Of a DNA stretch of 40,762 nt, positions 26,601-34,562 are shown one piece after another. Both the position numbers and the translations under genes were made by a program. Below the pieces are notes generated by a model, which worked only from the letters and a program-made list of their open reading frames with translations, did not search any database and was not told the origin of the DNA. Position 1 is the first letter of the stretch. Every line of letters starts with the position of its first letter. The stretch is taken from NCBI GenBank assembly GCA_024681195.1, contig JAILBH010000225.1, forward strand, positions 1 through 40,762, in the 5' to 3' direction. The DNA comes from Treponema sp. GTDB taxonomy: Bacteria; Spirochaetota; Spirochaetia; Treponematales; Treponemataceae.

Positions 26601-26926
26601 TTTGCCCATTCAGGCTCAAGAAAGTAGCCTTTAAGGTTATTTCCAAGAGTATCTGTAATACTCAGGTTTTCCTTAAAGTATGCAGTGTTCATTGGTTTTG
26701 AGAAGGAAATAATGATTGCTTTATTTTTTTCTACTCCTTCTTCGTTAAAAAGAGGAGCTAAAACTTTTGCAGTCGGAAGTTCACTTTGTGCGGATGTAGA
26801 TTTATCCATTGCTTTTGATAAATCAGGTCCATCAGAAAATTGACTACAGCCAGTAAGCCCACTAACAAAAAGAAGGATAGTCAAAGAGAAAAAGAATACT
26901 TTCATAGAATTATTCATTCCATTCAT
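23648..26926 (-). CDS. Giant lipoprotein with Ig-like regions
   Basis: About 1092 residues. A lipoprotein signal ends in SGLTGC, so it is membrane-anchored. An N-terminal Big_5-type Ig domain (about residues 50-160) contains the hallmark IIISFSKPMN and NNLKGY. The rest is beta-rich, with many Ser, Asn, Tyr and Asp, in stretches of about 100-150 residues that repeat the pattern 'SDAxGN/DAVGN...' (for example FADAVGNTKSI, KVSDTYGNYNY), as in tandem fibronectin/Ig-like domains. The mature protein is probably on the cell surface or in the periplasm and may bind host or other cells. GGGGAG lies 6 nt upstream of the ATG at 26926, so I prefer this start to the ATG at 26932. It has its own strong promoter. 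Confidence 0.75.
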   Translation of the reverse strand: MNGMNNSMKVFFFSLTILLFVSGLTGCSQFSDGPDLSKAMDKSTSAQSELPTAKVLAPLFNEEGVEKNKAIIISFSKPMNTAYFKENLSITDTLGNNLKGYFLEPEWANENTLVRIPVNEKNLLDLKGKKSFDIYVSLSKSYRAADDTALKAAIDYKYRVCEKLDKTTPGFMSIKAELPGEYIGNPSGAAISLVEGNLSAESETSICKTNHINSKLDFYVEGTDYTNSEVWAYLKYRRVYDVNGNEVNDTERVKLVKLSNVNQDNNSFEKFCLDLSSSEYLDGMYKIYATVSDASAQASGNYRVYYVIRDTVLEYNANSLIMFETPSFDKQQPTLDLLNYYRTVAGFNYISDDVYFVSKISDAKKTYKKSREDYTYLFSWGTSLENLSSPVAAAYSDQKYILPDACKSYCERHKDKDIYLVVSFADAVGNTKSITTLIPKEIEFHNYSVSEAGDGYKKVSLYYSEFSKETAAVLQDKTYTTSYRVYYGRIDDAKDSELSQITLTYNTNANCNEFIIPDGTEYAAFIQPVYNFFSKSNGQASGQSLGPLYKVIVDSKLAFYSSMAKPSFSVSKESSGESSGLYQINIYLSNPQNDIRYVPCFSIDDGENWINYNSFTGLTASNNSFSFVVTNPLKAPFAVNEEWGRNSLWSGKDYFTAVQDVQGEGEYRPVTALVKVLAVKDNEVCSSDVIKINFEEKEDNIPPVQSSSIISHDSVLSYDGHSYKFNSLIKEEEGHLSPEISYYYMPYNEAWGNDLYVADSEQISMLPGGVGNYDSITWLDDKDGALYSVSPVVYVNGIKDGSYMFFAKVSDTYGNYNYITLGKAHIGTFKNKLSVEYDENKNSLVSKLTLESDEVFDRNMINIQLLEKSGWINFYGKQNELQNCRLIDRRTALYNETDASITRIEGKSENSYTVPLEKGRFYRITMQGFNENTYNPATNTGVNAVYGRPYSNNAEQTTVVENLENETEYDLCTDETVSNTVYYYVPAEKEDFKSFKASFFASTAAPRSNKPFIVNVISSANDLGSNIDEWERRGKLIKTYYYEGSNDSSAAFNDSTAAKAMLEANEKGSVLYVAIVHFADNSSAISSVYRMQ

Positions 26927-26972
26927 TTCCATCTCCCCTTGTAATTAAGAAATAAACACATCTCCAATTACA

Positions 26973-27001
26973 TTTATAGAAGAAAAAATAGTATAAGTCA
27001 A
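26973..27001 (-). promoter_or_regulatory. Sigma-70 promoter for the giant lipoprotein
   Basis: On the minus strand, TTGACT (26996-27001), a 17-nt spacer and TATAAA (26973-26978). The leader is about 40 nt, with GGGGAG ahead of the ATG. It faces the capA-like promoter in the same 128-bp gap. Confidence 0.7.
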
Positions 27002-27036
27002 GTAGCAAAAGGACTGCATACTTTTTTTTAATAATA

Positions 27037-27045
27037 TGCTATCAT
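27037..27045 (+). promoter_or_regulatory. Extended -10 promoter for the CapA-like gene
   Basis: TGCTATCAT, then 9 nt, then the GTG start at 27055. No Shine-Dalgarno sequence. Confidence 0.45.
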
Positions 27046-27054
27046 TCACACATA

Positions 27055-28284
27055 GTGAAACTTTTTTCTAGAGCAACAATCATCAGATTCTCTTTTCTTA
27101 CAGCAGTTTTTTTCTGTTTTTTATTTGCATCCTGTGGAACTACAAAAACAGATAAAACCTCCCCGCTTGAAAAAGCTCTTAAGACACAGGAAGAACTTGA
27201 AAATCAGAATAAGGATACCCTCACCCTGCTTTTTGCCGGTGATATTATGGCTCACAGCGTTAACTATAACATTTCTGACTATCCCAAAATCTGGCGTGAC
27301 GTTAAATATATAATTGAACCCTGCGATCTTGCCTTTGCAAACATAGAAGCTCCTGTTGATGATACACAAAAACCCCAGAATTATCCTAATTTTAATATGC
27401 CTCAAGCCTATGTAGAAGCTGCAATTGACGCAGGCTTTGATGTTTTTTCGCTCTGTAACAATCATACAAATGACCAGGCTCTTAACGGAATTAAGGAAAC
27501 AAAAAAATCTGCAGACCGCCTTGTAAAACGCTCGCTGGAACGTTCAGAAAATATTTATTTTTCGGGATTAAAAGACGGTAAAGATTCGGATTTTTCTTAT
27601 AATATAATAGAAAAAAACGCCTGGACCCTGCTTTTTATTCCTATCACAGAAATCTTAAATCGTCCAAACTATTCTGAATATATTAATTATTTAGATCCAT
27701 CCGCAAAGAACAGGGATTCCTTTGTTCAAAAAGTTCAGAAGCTCAGAGAAAAGCATCCCTGCGATTTAATGATAATTTCTATTCACGCAAATGAACCGGA
27801 ATATACAAGAGCTGTTACAAAATCGCAGAATGATTTTTACATGAAGCTTCTGGATGCTGGAGCCGACATTATCTGGGCAAATCACGCGCATATCATTAAA
27901 GACAGAAAATATATTTATTATCATCAGACAGACTCACACAAGGTTGTGATGTATGCAAACGGAAACACCATAAGCGGCCAGAGAACCAAGCCTGAATTAA
28001 GTTCAACAAATCCAATTGGGGAACGCGACAACACCGGTGACGGACTTATGGTAAAGCTTACATTTAAAAAAGGGGAAAATGGAAATCCGCCTCAGATAAT
28101 TAATTCCGAAAATTATTTTATAACAACATATATAAATACGGCAGAAGAATTTGTCCTTAAACCTATGACTCAAGAATTTATTGATTATCTTAATGAGATT
28201 CCAAGAGCAGACTGGGCAAAATATATTCAGCGCCGTTTAGATATAAATAACGAATACACAAAGGATTTAATATTATGGCAATAG
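27055..28284 (+). CDS. CapA-family (poly-gamma-glutamate capsule type) lipoprotein
   Basis: A 409-residue lipoprotein: signal MKLFSRATIIRFSFLTAVFF followed by the lipobox LFASC (Cys27). The CapA/PGA_cap metallophosphatase-like domain starts at TLLFAGDIMAH and continues with AFANIEAPV, FDVFSLCNNHTNDQ, MIISIHANEPEY and IIWANHAHIIKD; the Asp, Asn and His residues are those expected to bind metal. CapA homologues act in capsular poly-gamma-glutamate synthesis, but many are in organisms without it, so the role here is unclear. The start is GTG; no ATG gives a complete signal peptide. It overlaps the downstream helicase gene by 10 nt. Confidence 0.8.
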   Translation: MKLFSRATIIRFSFLTAVFFCFLFASCGTTKTDKTSPLEKALKTQEELENQNKDTLTLLFAGDIMAHSVNYNISDYPKIWRDVKYIIEPCDLAFANIEAPVDDTQKPQNYPNFNMPQAYVEAAIDAGFDVFSLCNNHTNDQALNGIKETKKSADRLVKRSLERSENIYFSGLKDGKDSDFSYNIIEKNAWTLLFIPITEILNRPNYSEYINYLDPSAKNRDSFVQKVQKLREKHPCDLMIISIHANEPEYTRAVTKSQNDFYMKLLDAGADIIWANHAHIIKDRKYIYYHQTDSHKVVMYANGNTISGQRTKPELSSTNPIGERDNTGDGLMVKLTFKKGENGNPPQIINSENYFITTYINTAEEFVLKPMTQEFIDYLNEIPRADWAKYIQRRLDINNEYTKDLILWQ

Positions 28285-30848
28285 ACTATAAATCGCTTCC
28301 GGTATATGAACAAAAGCAAAAGATTCTTGACTGCATGGAAAGCAATAAGGTTGTAATTGTAGAAAGTCCAACCGGCTCGGGAAAGACAACTCAGATTCCG
28401 GTAATTTTATATGAAGCTGGTTATGCTACCAACGGAATGATTGCTGTTACTCAGCCCAGACGCATTGCAGCCTTAAGCGTAAGTGAATTTATTGCAAAGC
28501 AGATGAACACACCCTACCCCGGTCTTGTAGGCTACAAGATGCGTTTTGAAGATAACACAAACCAGGATACAAGAATTAAGATTATGACTGATGGAATTCT
28601 TCTTCAGGAAATGAAGCTGGATCCATGGCTTAGCAAATACAGCGTTGTTATGGTAGATGAAGCCCATGAACGCAGTTTGAACATAGATTTTATTCTTGGA
28701 CTTCTTAAACGCGTACTCAAAGAACGCAGCGATTTTCACGTAATTGTTTCTTCGGCAACAATGAATACTCAAGCCTTCAGCGAATATTTTGACAATGCTC
28801 CTATTGTTTCTATAGATACAATTACCTATCCGGTTAGCGTTATATATGATCCTATTCCAGGGGGAGCCACTACGGCTACAGAAGCCGGCTCAGACATGAT
28901 TCTTTCGAAAATCTGCAGTACGGTTGACCGCGTACTTGATAATGAAACAGAAGGCGGAATCCTCATATTTTTGCCCGGAGAAAAGATTATTAAAGATTGT
29001 GTTGAACGACTTTTACTTTGTCCGTTCAGCAGGCAGCTGCATATTCTTCCACTTTATGGACGACTTGCAAAAGAAGAACAGGAGCGGGTTTTTGATGATC
29101 CTCCTGCCGGTAAGAAAAAAGTTGTAGTTACGACTAACATTGCCGAAACTTCTGTTACAATTCACGATATTACAACTGTAATAGATTCAGGTCTTGCAAA
29201 ACTGAATTTTTACAGTCCAAGAACTTTTACTTCCAGTCTGAATGAAACTCCTGTTAGTAAAGCAAGCTGTAATCAGCGCAAGGGACGAGCCGGCCGAACT
29301 CATGAAGGAACCTGTTACCGCTTATACAGCCGTAAGGATTTTGAAGACAGACCGCTTTACACTACAGAAGAAATATACCGCACAGATTTGAGTGAAGTTG
29401 TTTTACGAATGGCTGAACTTGGAATTACAGATTTTTATGATTTTGATTTTATTGCTTCCCCGGGCCGCGAAGGAATCATTGGTGCTGTTGATACACTTCA
29501 TATGCTTGGTGCGTTAGATGAAGATAACACACTTTCTGCAATTGGAAAGATGATGGTTCAATTCCCGCTTGAACCACGTATAAGCCGAATTATTGTAGAA
29601 GCTATTATGCGCTTTCCTGATGCTGTGGATAAAACTCTTATTGCTGCAGCTTTTTTGTCTGCAAACTCTCCTTTTATTCTTCCACCTAATCAGGAAATGG
29701 AAGCCCGCAAGGCTCATCACAGATTCCGCGACATGCAGGGCGACTTTGGCACTTATATTAACCTGTTTAATGCTTACAAACAAAGCGACAACAAAGAAAA
29801 ATTCTGCAAAAAGAATTATCTTGATAACCGTGTAATGGCAGAAATTGATAATATTAAATATCAGCTTTCACAAATTACCGGAGAAAGACTTGGGATTCCT
29901 GTTATGGAAGGCAGTGGCAGCATGAGTGATTATCTTTGCTGTATTGCAGCCGGTATGATTCAGTTTGTCTGCATCAGGACAGGACGCGAAAATTACCGCT
30001 CACTTACGGCAGATCATATATGCATACATCCAGGTTCGGTAATGTTCAGACAGGATCCTTTATTTATTGTAGCTGGAGAAATTGTACGAACTTCCCGCAT
30101 CTTTGCAATGAGTGTTTCTCCGCTTACAAAACCAATGCTTGATATAATAAACCCTGAGCTTTATGAAAGACTTAAAGCCTGTAAGGTTAGTATGATCAAT
30201 GATAACTCATTCCAAATGGCCCCTTCGACAGGCTCAGGGACCACAAAAGATAACTCAGGGACCACAAAAGATAGCCCAAGGAGCGTAGAAGCATCTGCAC
30301 TTTCTCTTGGTGACTTTATGTTTGAAACAACCAAAATCAAGGGAAAGAAAACTGCAATTCTGCCTTTAGAATATATAGTTCCGGCGGTCAAAACAGAAAA
30401 AGATAAAAACAAGCTTAATGCCTGTGCTAATCTCCGTGGCCAGATTAAACTTAATGCCGGTGGTATTTTGATGGACGGAGAAAAGATGGGAACAATTATT
30501 AATGCAATCCAGCTTCTTGATCTTACTCCTTTAAGTGAAAAGAAATGGAACCGTCGTCTTAACGCATATATTTATGATCAGGTTGGAAAAGAAAGTCTTA
30601 TTGATTCTTTAGACTGGTGTATGCATACTGCTGTAGCAAAACAAAAAAACAGAGAATACGGTTTTATTACTCTTTATAATGACGGAAACGGAAACTACTG
30701 GTACAAGGTAACCAGAGGGTTTAATACTGCTGTAACCGAAACCCATCACAGCCTGGAAACCTTAATTGAAGAAAATATAGATTTTACGAATGAAGAAAAA
30801 AGAAAGATTAATGGGATGCTGGCACTTGTGAACAGGCTCTATGAATAA
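28275..30848 (+). CDS. DEAH-box RNA helicase, HrpA/HrpB-like
   Basis: An ATP-dependent helicase of 857 residues. Motifs in order: Ia/Walker A ESPTGSGKTTQIP (about residues 29-41), TQPRRIAA, DEAHERSLNIDF (motif II), SSATMN (motif III), GGILIFLPG, TTNIAETSVTI and QRKGRAGRTHEGTCYRLY (motif VI), then the HA2 helical domain and an OB-like C-terminal region. Bacterial HrpA-type enzymes act on mRNA or ribosomes. A family A repeat arm and a 21-bp tandem repeat lie at about residues 648-668 (PSTGSGTTKDN...), inside a linker. It follows the CapA-like gene with a 10-nt overlap, so it is co-transcribed. Confidence 0.92.
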   Translation: MAIDYKSLPVYEQKQKILDCMESNKVVIVESPTGSGKTTQIPVILYEAGYATNGMIAVTQPRRIAALSVSEFIAKQMNTPYPGLVGYKMRFEDNTNQDTRIKIMTDGILLQEMKLDPWLSKYSVVMVDEAHERSLNIDFILGLLKRVLKERSDFHVIVSSATMNTQAFSEYFDNAPIVSIDTITYPVSVIYDPIPGGATTATEAGSDMILSKICSTVDRVLDNETEGGILIFLPGEKIIKDCVERLLLCPFSRQLHILPLYGRLAKEEQERVFDDPPAGKKKVVVTTNIAETSVTIHDITTVIDSGLAKLNFYSPRTFTSSLNETPVSKASCNQRKGRAGRTHEGTCYRLYSRKDFEDRPLYTTEEIYRTDLSEVVLRMAELGITDFYDFDFIASPGREGIIGAVDTLHMLGALDEDNTLSAIGKMMVQFPLEPRISRIIVEAIMRFPDAVDKTLIAAAFLSANSPFILPPNQEMEARKAHHRFRDMQGDFGTYINLFNAYKQSDNKEKFCKKNYLDNRVMAEIDNIKYQLSQITGERLGIPVMEGSGSMSDYLCCIAAGMIQFVCIRTGRENYRSLTADHICIHPGSVMFRQDPLFIVAGEIVRTSRIFAMSVSPLTKPMLDIINPELYERLKACKVSMINDNSFQMAPSTGSGTTKDNSGTTKDSPRSVEASALSLGDFMFETTKIKGKKTAILPLEYIVPAVKTEKDKNKLNACANLRGQIKLNAGGILMDGEKMGTIINAIQLLDLTPLSEKKWNRRLNAYIYDQVGKESLIDSLDWCMHTAVAKQKNREYGFITLYNDGNGNYWYKVTRGFNTAVTETHHSLETLIEENIDFTNEEKRKINGMLALVNRLYE
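30221..30274. repeat. Family A arm plus 21-bp tandem repeat inside the helicase gene
   Basis: A family A arm at 30221-30242 is followed by a direct repeat with a 21-bp period (30233-30253 and 30254-30274, CTCAGGGACCACAAAAGATA). It is read as SGTTKDN-SGTTKDS, so each unit adds exactly seven codons. The second unit includes the end of the arm, so the duplication was made after insertion. Confidence 0.85.
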
Positions 30849-30882
30849 GAGATTGTCGAGTCAACCCCGGGAATCTCTTATT
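30844..30882. terminator. Bidirectional hairpin between convergent helicase and HEAT genes
   Basis: AATAAGAGATT (30844-30854) and AATCTCTTATT (30872-30882) are perfect 11-bp complements around a 17-nt loop. The helicase TAA (30846-30848) and the HEAT-gene stop (30878-30880) both lie in the stem. There is no long U-run on either strand, so efficiency is uncertain. Confidence 0.5.
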
Positions 30883-32332
30883 TTGCATCAACGGTTTTCT
30901 TATCTTCTTCCTCTTCTTCTATTCCAAGCAGCTTTTGAGCTCTGGTTTTATTTGCACTGTTTTTCTTATCATTTGCAATTGTATCTACATAGCCTGTAAG
31001 ACCTGCAGGCTTTTTCTGTTTGTACATATCAAGTCCCAGAGAAATTGTAGTTGCATCCTTTGACTGAAGATACATTCCGCAAACTTCATCATAAGAAGAC
31101 TTATAATTCTTTGCCATTTCCTTTGCAATTGCATAACGAAGATCCTTGCGCTTATCATCTGTAACAACAGACTTGGCAAGCTCTATAATTTCTTTTTCTC
31201 CTGCGTGATCTTCTTTAAGCATAACTTCTACAATTATCTTTTTTGTTCCGTCTGCAACTTTTTTATCCTGAAGCTGCTCAATCATAAAGTCATTACCCTC
31301 TTGTGTATTAAGGGCAGCAATTGCAGTATAGCTTTCTTCTTTTATAAGTTTTTCTGAATCATTTTTTGCGCGGTAAATAAGAAACGGTACTGCATCCTTC
31401 AATTCCATTTCTTTTACAGAACGAATTGCTTCCTGTCTTACCCTCCAGTGTTCATCACGAACGCCTTGAATAATTGTTGCACGAGCTTCAACTACATCCG
31501 GAAAGTGGCTTAAACCTTTTATAACATACTGACGGAGATTTGGATCTGTTGCATCAAACTGTTCAACAAGAACAGGAACAGATTTATCAAGTTCCATAAG
31601 TCCAAGACTTTCGGCAGCATACATTCTTACAAAAGTGTTTTCATCATCATCTTCAAGAATTGCAACAAGCTTATCCCAGGTTTCTACAGCATGCATTTTT
31701 CCGCAGTTACGCATGAGGGTCTGGCGCTGGGCATCACTTAAATCATCACGCTCAAGATATTCCACAAGGAACATTGCTTCTTCAGGTCCGCCAATATCAC
31801 CAAGCGTAGAAATAGCATCATTAAAATAATTTTCGTTTTCACTTTCTACAAGTGTAATTACAGCAGGAATTGCAGCCTTAGTTTTTACTGCAGAAATATA
31901 CTGAAATGCCGCCTTTACAACTTCATTCTTTTCGTCATAAGGATCATTCAAAAGGTCCACTGCGTAGTCTTCAAGGCATGGGTCTTCGGCCTTTGTAAAA
32001 TATTTTAAAACCTTTTCTTTGATTGCTGAACTTTTGGTTGTTTGAAAAAGGTCGTAAATTTCTTCCGTAAATCGCGGGTCATCATTTTTCAAAAGTGTAT
32101 CAAGCAAAGTCGAAATTTCGCTTGGAAGTCCGTAGCGGATTGTATTGCGGTTATTTTCTTCATCGTCGGGAGTTTCATCTTTTTCTGCAGCAGCGGCAGC
32201 TTTTTCCTGGTCAATCGGACGCGGACGCTTTGCAGGAGGAACTTCTGCATACCCACCTTTGGAAGCAACAACCTGGGCAAAGATTGGAATAGAAAAAAAT
32301 AATATAAATAAAATAAAAAATATCTTCTTCAT
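30878..32332 (-). CDS. Exported HEAT-repeat protein
   Basis: 484 residues: signal peptide MKKIFFILFILFFSIPIFA, an acidic, proline-rich linker (PPAKRPRPIDQEKAAAAAEKDE), then about ten HEAT/armadillo-like helical repeats from residue 70 to the end (for example YAVDLLNDPYDEKNEVVKAAFQYI, then PAVITLVESENENYF and ATLGDIGGPEEAM-type units). Such repeats usually form a protein-binding superhelix. It should act in the periplasm. The start follows a GGGAG site and lies 2 nt after the tgt stop codon; it is the last gene of the seven-gene unit. The partner is unknown. Confidence 0.8.
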   Translation of the reverse strand: MKKIFFILFILFFSIPIFAQVVASKGGYAEVPPAKRPRPIDQEKAAAAAEKDETPDDEENNRNTIRYGLPSEISTLLDTLLKNDDPRFTEEIYDLFQTTKSSAIKEKVLKYFTKAEDPCLEDYAVDLLNDPYDEKNEVVKAAFQYISAVKTKAAIPAVITLVESENENYFNDAISTLGDIGGPEEAMFLVEYLERDDLSDAQRQTLMRNCGKMHAVETWDKLVAILEDDDENTFVRMYAAESLGLMELDKSVPVLVEQFDATDPNLRQYVIKGLSHFPDVVEARATIIQGVRDEHWRVRQEAIRSVKEMELKDAVPFLIYRAKNDSEKLIKEESYTAIAALNTQEGNDFMIEQLQDKKVADGTKKIIVEVMLKEDHAGEKEIIELAKSVVTDDKRKDLRYAIAKEMAKNYKSSYDEVCGMYLQSKDATTISLGLDMYKQKKPAGLTGYVDTIANDKKNSANKTRAQKLLGIEEEEEDKKTVDAK

Positions 32333-32334
32333 AA

Positions 32335-33468
32335 TTACACTCCCTGACTAAACTTCTCCAAAAAATCTTTTTTATACTGCTCAAAACGGTCTTCATTTAT
32401 AGCCTGACGGATTTCCTTCATCATATTCTGCAGAAAATACAGGTTATGATAAGAAGCCAGTATACAGCTAAGAATCTCCTGTTCTTTAAACAAGTGTCTT
32501 AAATAACTTCGGGAATAAGTACGGCAAACTTTACAATTACATTCAAGATCGACAGGACCAAAATCGTGAATAAAACGTTCCTGTTTAATAGAAAGATTTC
32601 CTTTTTTTGTAAAATAGGAACCGTTACGGGCATTACGGGTTGGAAGCACGCAATCGAACATATCAACACCGGCTTGAACTGCATCAAGAATATATTCCGG
32701 AGTTCCTATTCCCATAACATACTTTGGCTTATCCTCCGGTAAAAAGCCGCATGTATAATTCATAAAGTGAACAAACTCATCATGAGGCTCCCCTACACTC
32801 AAGCCACCAATTGCTATTCCGGGCAGATTAAGAGAAGCAACAAATTCTGCACTCTTGCGGCGAAGGTCTTCGCTAAAATGTCCCTGGACAATCGGAAATA
32901 AAATTCCTTTGTAACCGTTTTGGCGGGCCAGTTCCCATTCTTTTTGAGCACGTAAGAGCCAGTCACTTGTAATACGAAGTGCTTTTTCTGCATTCTTACG
33001 CGGTTCGTCATAGCCGGTACAGACATCAAGCTGCATCTGAATATCTGAATTAAACTTTACCTGAGTCTGGACAACGTTTTCGGGAGTAAAAAAATGATAG
33101 CTTCCATCTATATTGCTTTGAAATTTGACCCCTTCATCTGTAATTTTGCGGAGCTTGGATAAAGAAAAAACCTGAAAGCCACCGGAGTCTGTTAAAAAGT
33201 TCCTGTTCCATTTAGAAAAACCGTGAAGTCCACCGGCTTGTTGAATCAAATCTGCACCAGGCCTCAAAAACAGATGATAGGTATTTGCAAGAATAATTTC
33301 AAAATCAATTTCTTCAAGAAAATCCTTTGGCATGGCCTTTACAGTGGCATTTGTACCAACAGGCATAAAAACAGGAGTCTGAACATCTCCATGAGGAAGA
33401 TGCAGAATTCCGGTACGAGATTTTCCATCTGAGGATTTATGCTTAATGTCAAAAATACTGGTTATCAT
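32335..33468 (-). CDS. tgt: tRNA-guanine(34) transglycosylase
   Basis: Tgt exchanges G34 of GUN-anticodon tRNAs for preQ1 (or queuine), toward queuosine. 377 residues. Visible motifs: PVFMPVGTNATVKA, ILANTYHL, DSGGFQVFS (active-site Asp), PIVQGHFSEDLR, AIGGLSVGEPHDE, VDMFDCVLPTRNARNG (nucleophile Asp), and the zinc site CNCKVC with His in YLRHLF. In place of the usual FDECTPYP the sequence is LDVCTGYDEPR, keeping the Asp and Cys but changing the following residues. AGGAG lies ahead of the ATG. It sits 8 nt downstream of lptG in the long unit. Which base it uses is left open. Confidence 0.96.
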   Translation of the reverse strand: MITSIFDIKHKSSDGKSRTGILHLPHGDVQTPVFMPVGTNATVKAMPKDFLEEIDFEIILANTYHLFLRPGADLIQQAGGLHGFSKWNRNFLTDSGGFQVFSLSKLRKITDEGVKFQSNIDGSYHFFTPENVVQTQVKFNSDIQMQLDVCTGYDEPRKNAEKALRITSDWLLRAQKEWELARQNGYKGILFPIVQGHFSEDLRRKSAEFVASLNLPGIAIGGLSVGEPHDEFVHFMNYTCGFLPEDKPKYVMGIGTPEYILDAVQAGVDMFDCVLPTRNARNGSYFTKKGNLSIKQERFIHDFGPVDLECNCKVCRTYSRSYLRHLFKEQEILSCILASYHNLYFLQNMMKEIRQAINEDRFEQYKKDFLEKFSQGV

Positions 33469-33476
33469 CAGTTCTC

Positions 33477-34553
33477 CTAGGTCCTGCTGTACTTTAGCAG
33501 AAGGATAGAAATAAAAATAAATACTATATCAGGGAACCAGGCTCCCATAAATGGCGAAATAACTCCTGTTTTGGCAAGAACCATTGTTACCATCTGGAAT
33601 ACAAAGAATAAAACAACAGAAACAATAGAAAGTGACAAACTTATTAAAAGTACGTTTTTGCGGGTTTTTCCTGTAAGTCCAACTGCAAGAAAGGCTGCAA
33701 TAAACAGAATAAATGGGAATGCAAATTTTTTATAGTACACCGAAAGCTCTTCATTATAAGGAAGTCCGGCCCTTCTAAGATGTTCTATATATAGTTTTGC
33801 ATCTGCAGCATTTACACTGGCAACATCAACAATTGTCTTTCTGAATATTTCATAGCTTTCTGTGAGTCTGGAAGTATACTCTTTAGAAACTGTTGTTTTT
33901 TGCAAAGTATTATTAATCAGCTCATATTGAACAGGTTGTTCGAGATCCCATATTCCTTTTTCTTCATTCCATAGTGCAGAATTTGTATGAAGGATTGCCT
34001 TAAGACTTTTATCATCATCGCGGAATACAATAAAAAGATTTTCAAGACGGTGAAGAGCGTCTCTATATCTTTTGGCTTTATAAATAATTTTTGCAGAATC
34101 AGAAATAACAACTATATTATCATTATTTGCAGAAACCTGTTCATCCAAAAGTGTTTTTTGCAAAGTATTTTTTTGTTCAAGTGTTGTTACAACCAATCTG
34201 TCTTCCAGAAAAAACATTCCGAAAGAAAGAATTATGGCAAGAACAAAAACCGGCATTACAAATCTGTAAAGAGAAACTCCCGAAGCAAAAAGAGCTTCCA
34301 TTTCATTTTTGGCATAAAGATCACTTAAGGTATAAGTAACTGTAAACAAAAAGGCAATTGGAGCTGCATACCAGATTGTTTTTGGAATATAAAGAATCAT
34401 TACTTTTATAACGTCTTTGGCAGGAGCATCCATTTCGAGGTAGCTGCTTATATTCATAAAAAGATCTACAAGATTAAGAATTAATGATACAAAGAAAAGA
34501 GAAACTATAAAAAATGGAATTATTTTCTTTAATATATACAGAACAAATTTCAT
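33477..34553 (-). CDS. lptG: LptF/LptG-family permease (LptG position)
   Basis: A 358-residue permease of the YjgP/YjgQ type. LptF and LptG form the membrane part of the LptB2FG ABC transporter that lifts lipopolysaccharide out of the inner membrane. N-terminal membrane helices (about residues 8-30, 50-75, 95-120) are followed by a periplasmic beta-jellyroll region (about 125-255), and three more helices near the C-terminus (about 270-355). AKNEMEALFASGVSLYRFV in the coupling-helix region is a family hallmark. It starts 9 nt after lptF. LptF/G are hard to tell apart by sequence, so the symbol reflects order. LptA and LptB are not in view. Confidence 0.75.
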   Translation of the reverse strand: MKFVLYILKKIIPFFIVSLFFVSLILNLVDLFMNISSYLEMDAPAKDVIKVMILYIPKTIWYAAPIAFLFTVTYTLSDLYAKNEMEALFASGVSLYRFVMPVFVLAIILSFGMFFLEDRLVVTTLEQKNTLQKTLLDEQVSANNDNIVVISDSAKIIYKAKRYRDALHRLENLFIVFRDDDKSLKAILHTNSALWNEEKGIWDLEQPVQYELINNTLQKTTVSKEYTSRLTESYEIFRKTIVDVASVNAADAKLYIEHLRRAGLPYNEELSVYYKKFAFPFILFIAAFLAVGLTGKTRKNVLLISLSLSIVSVVLFFVFQMVTMVLAKTGVISPFMGAWFPDIVFIFISILLLKYSRT

Positions 34554-34562
34554 TTTCCGACT

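Noticed and set aside
30233-30274. Tandem direct repeat as a possible CRISPR
   Set aside because: Only two adjacent units without spacers, inside a coding frame.
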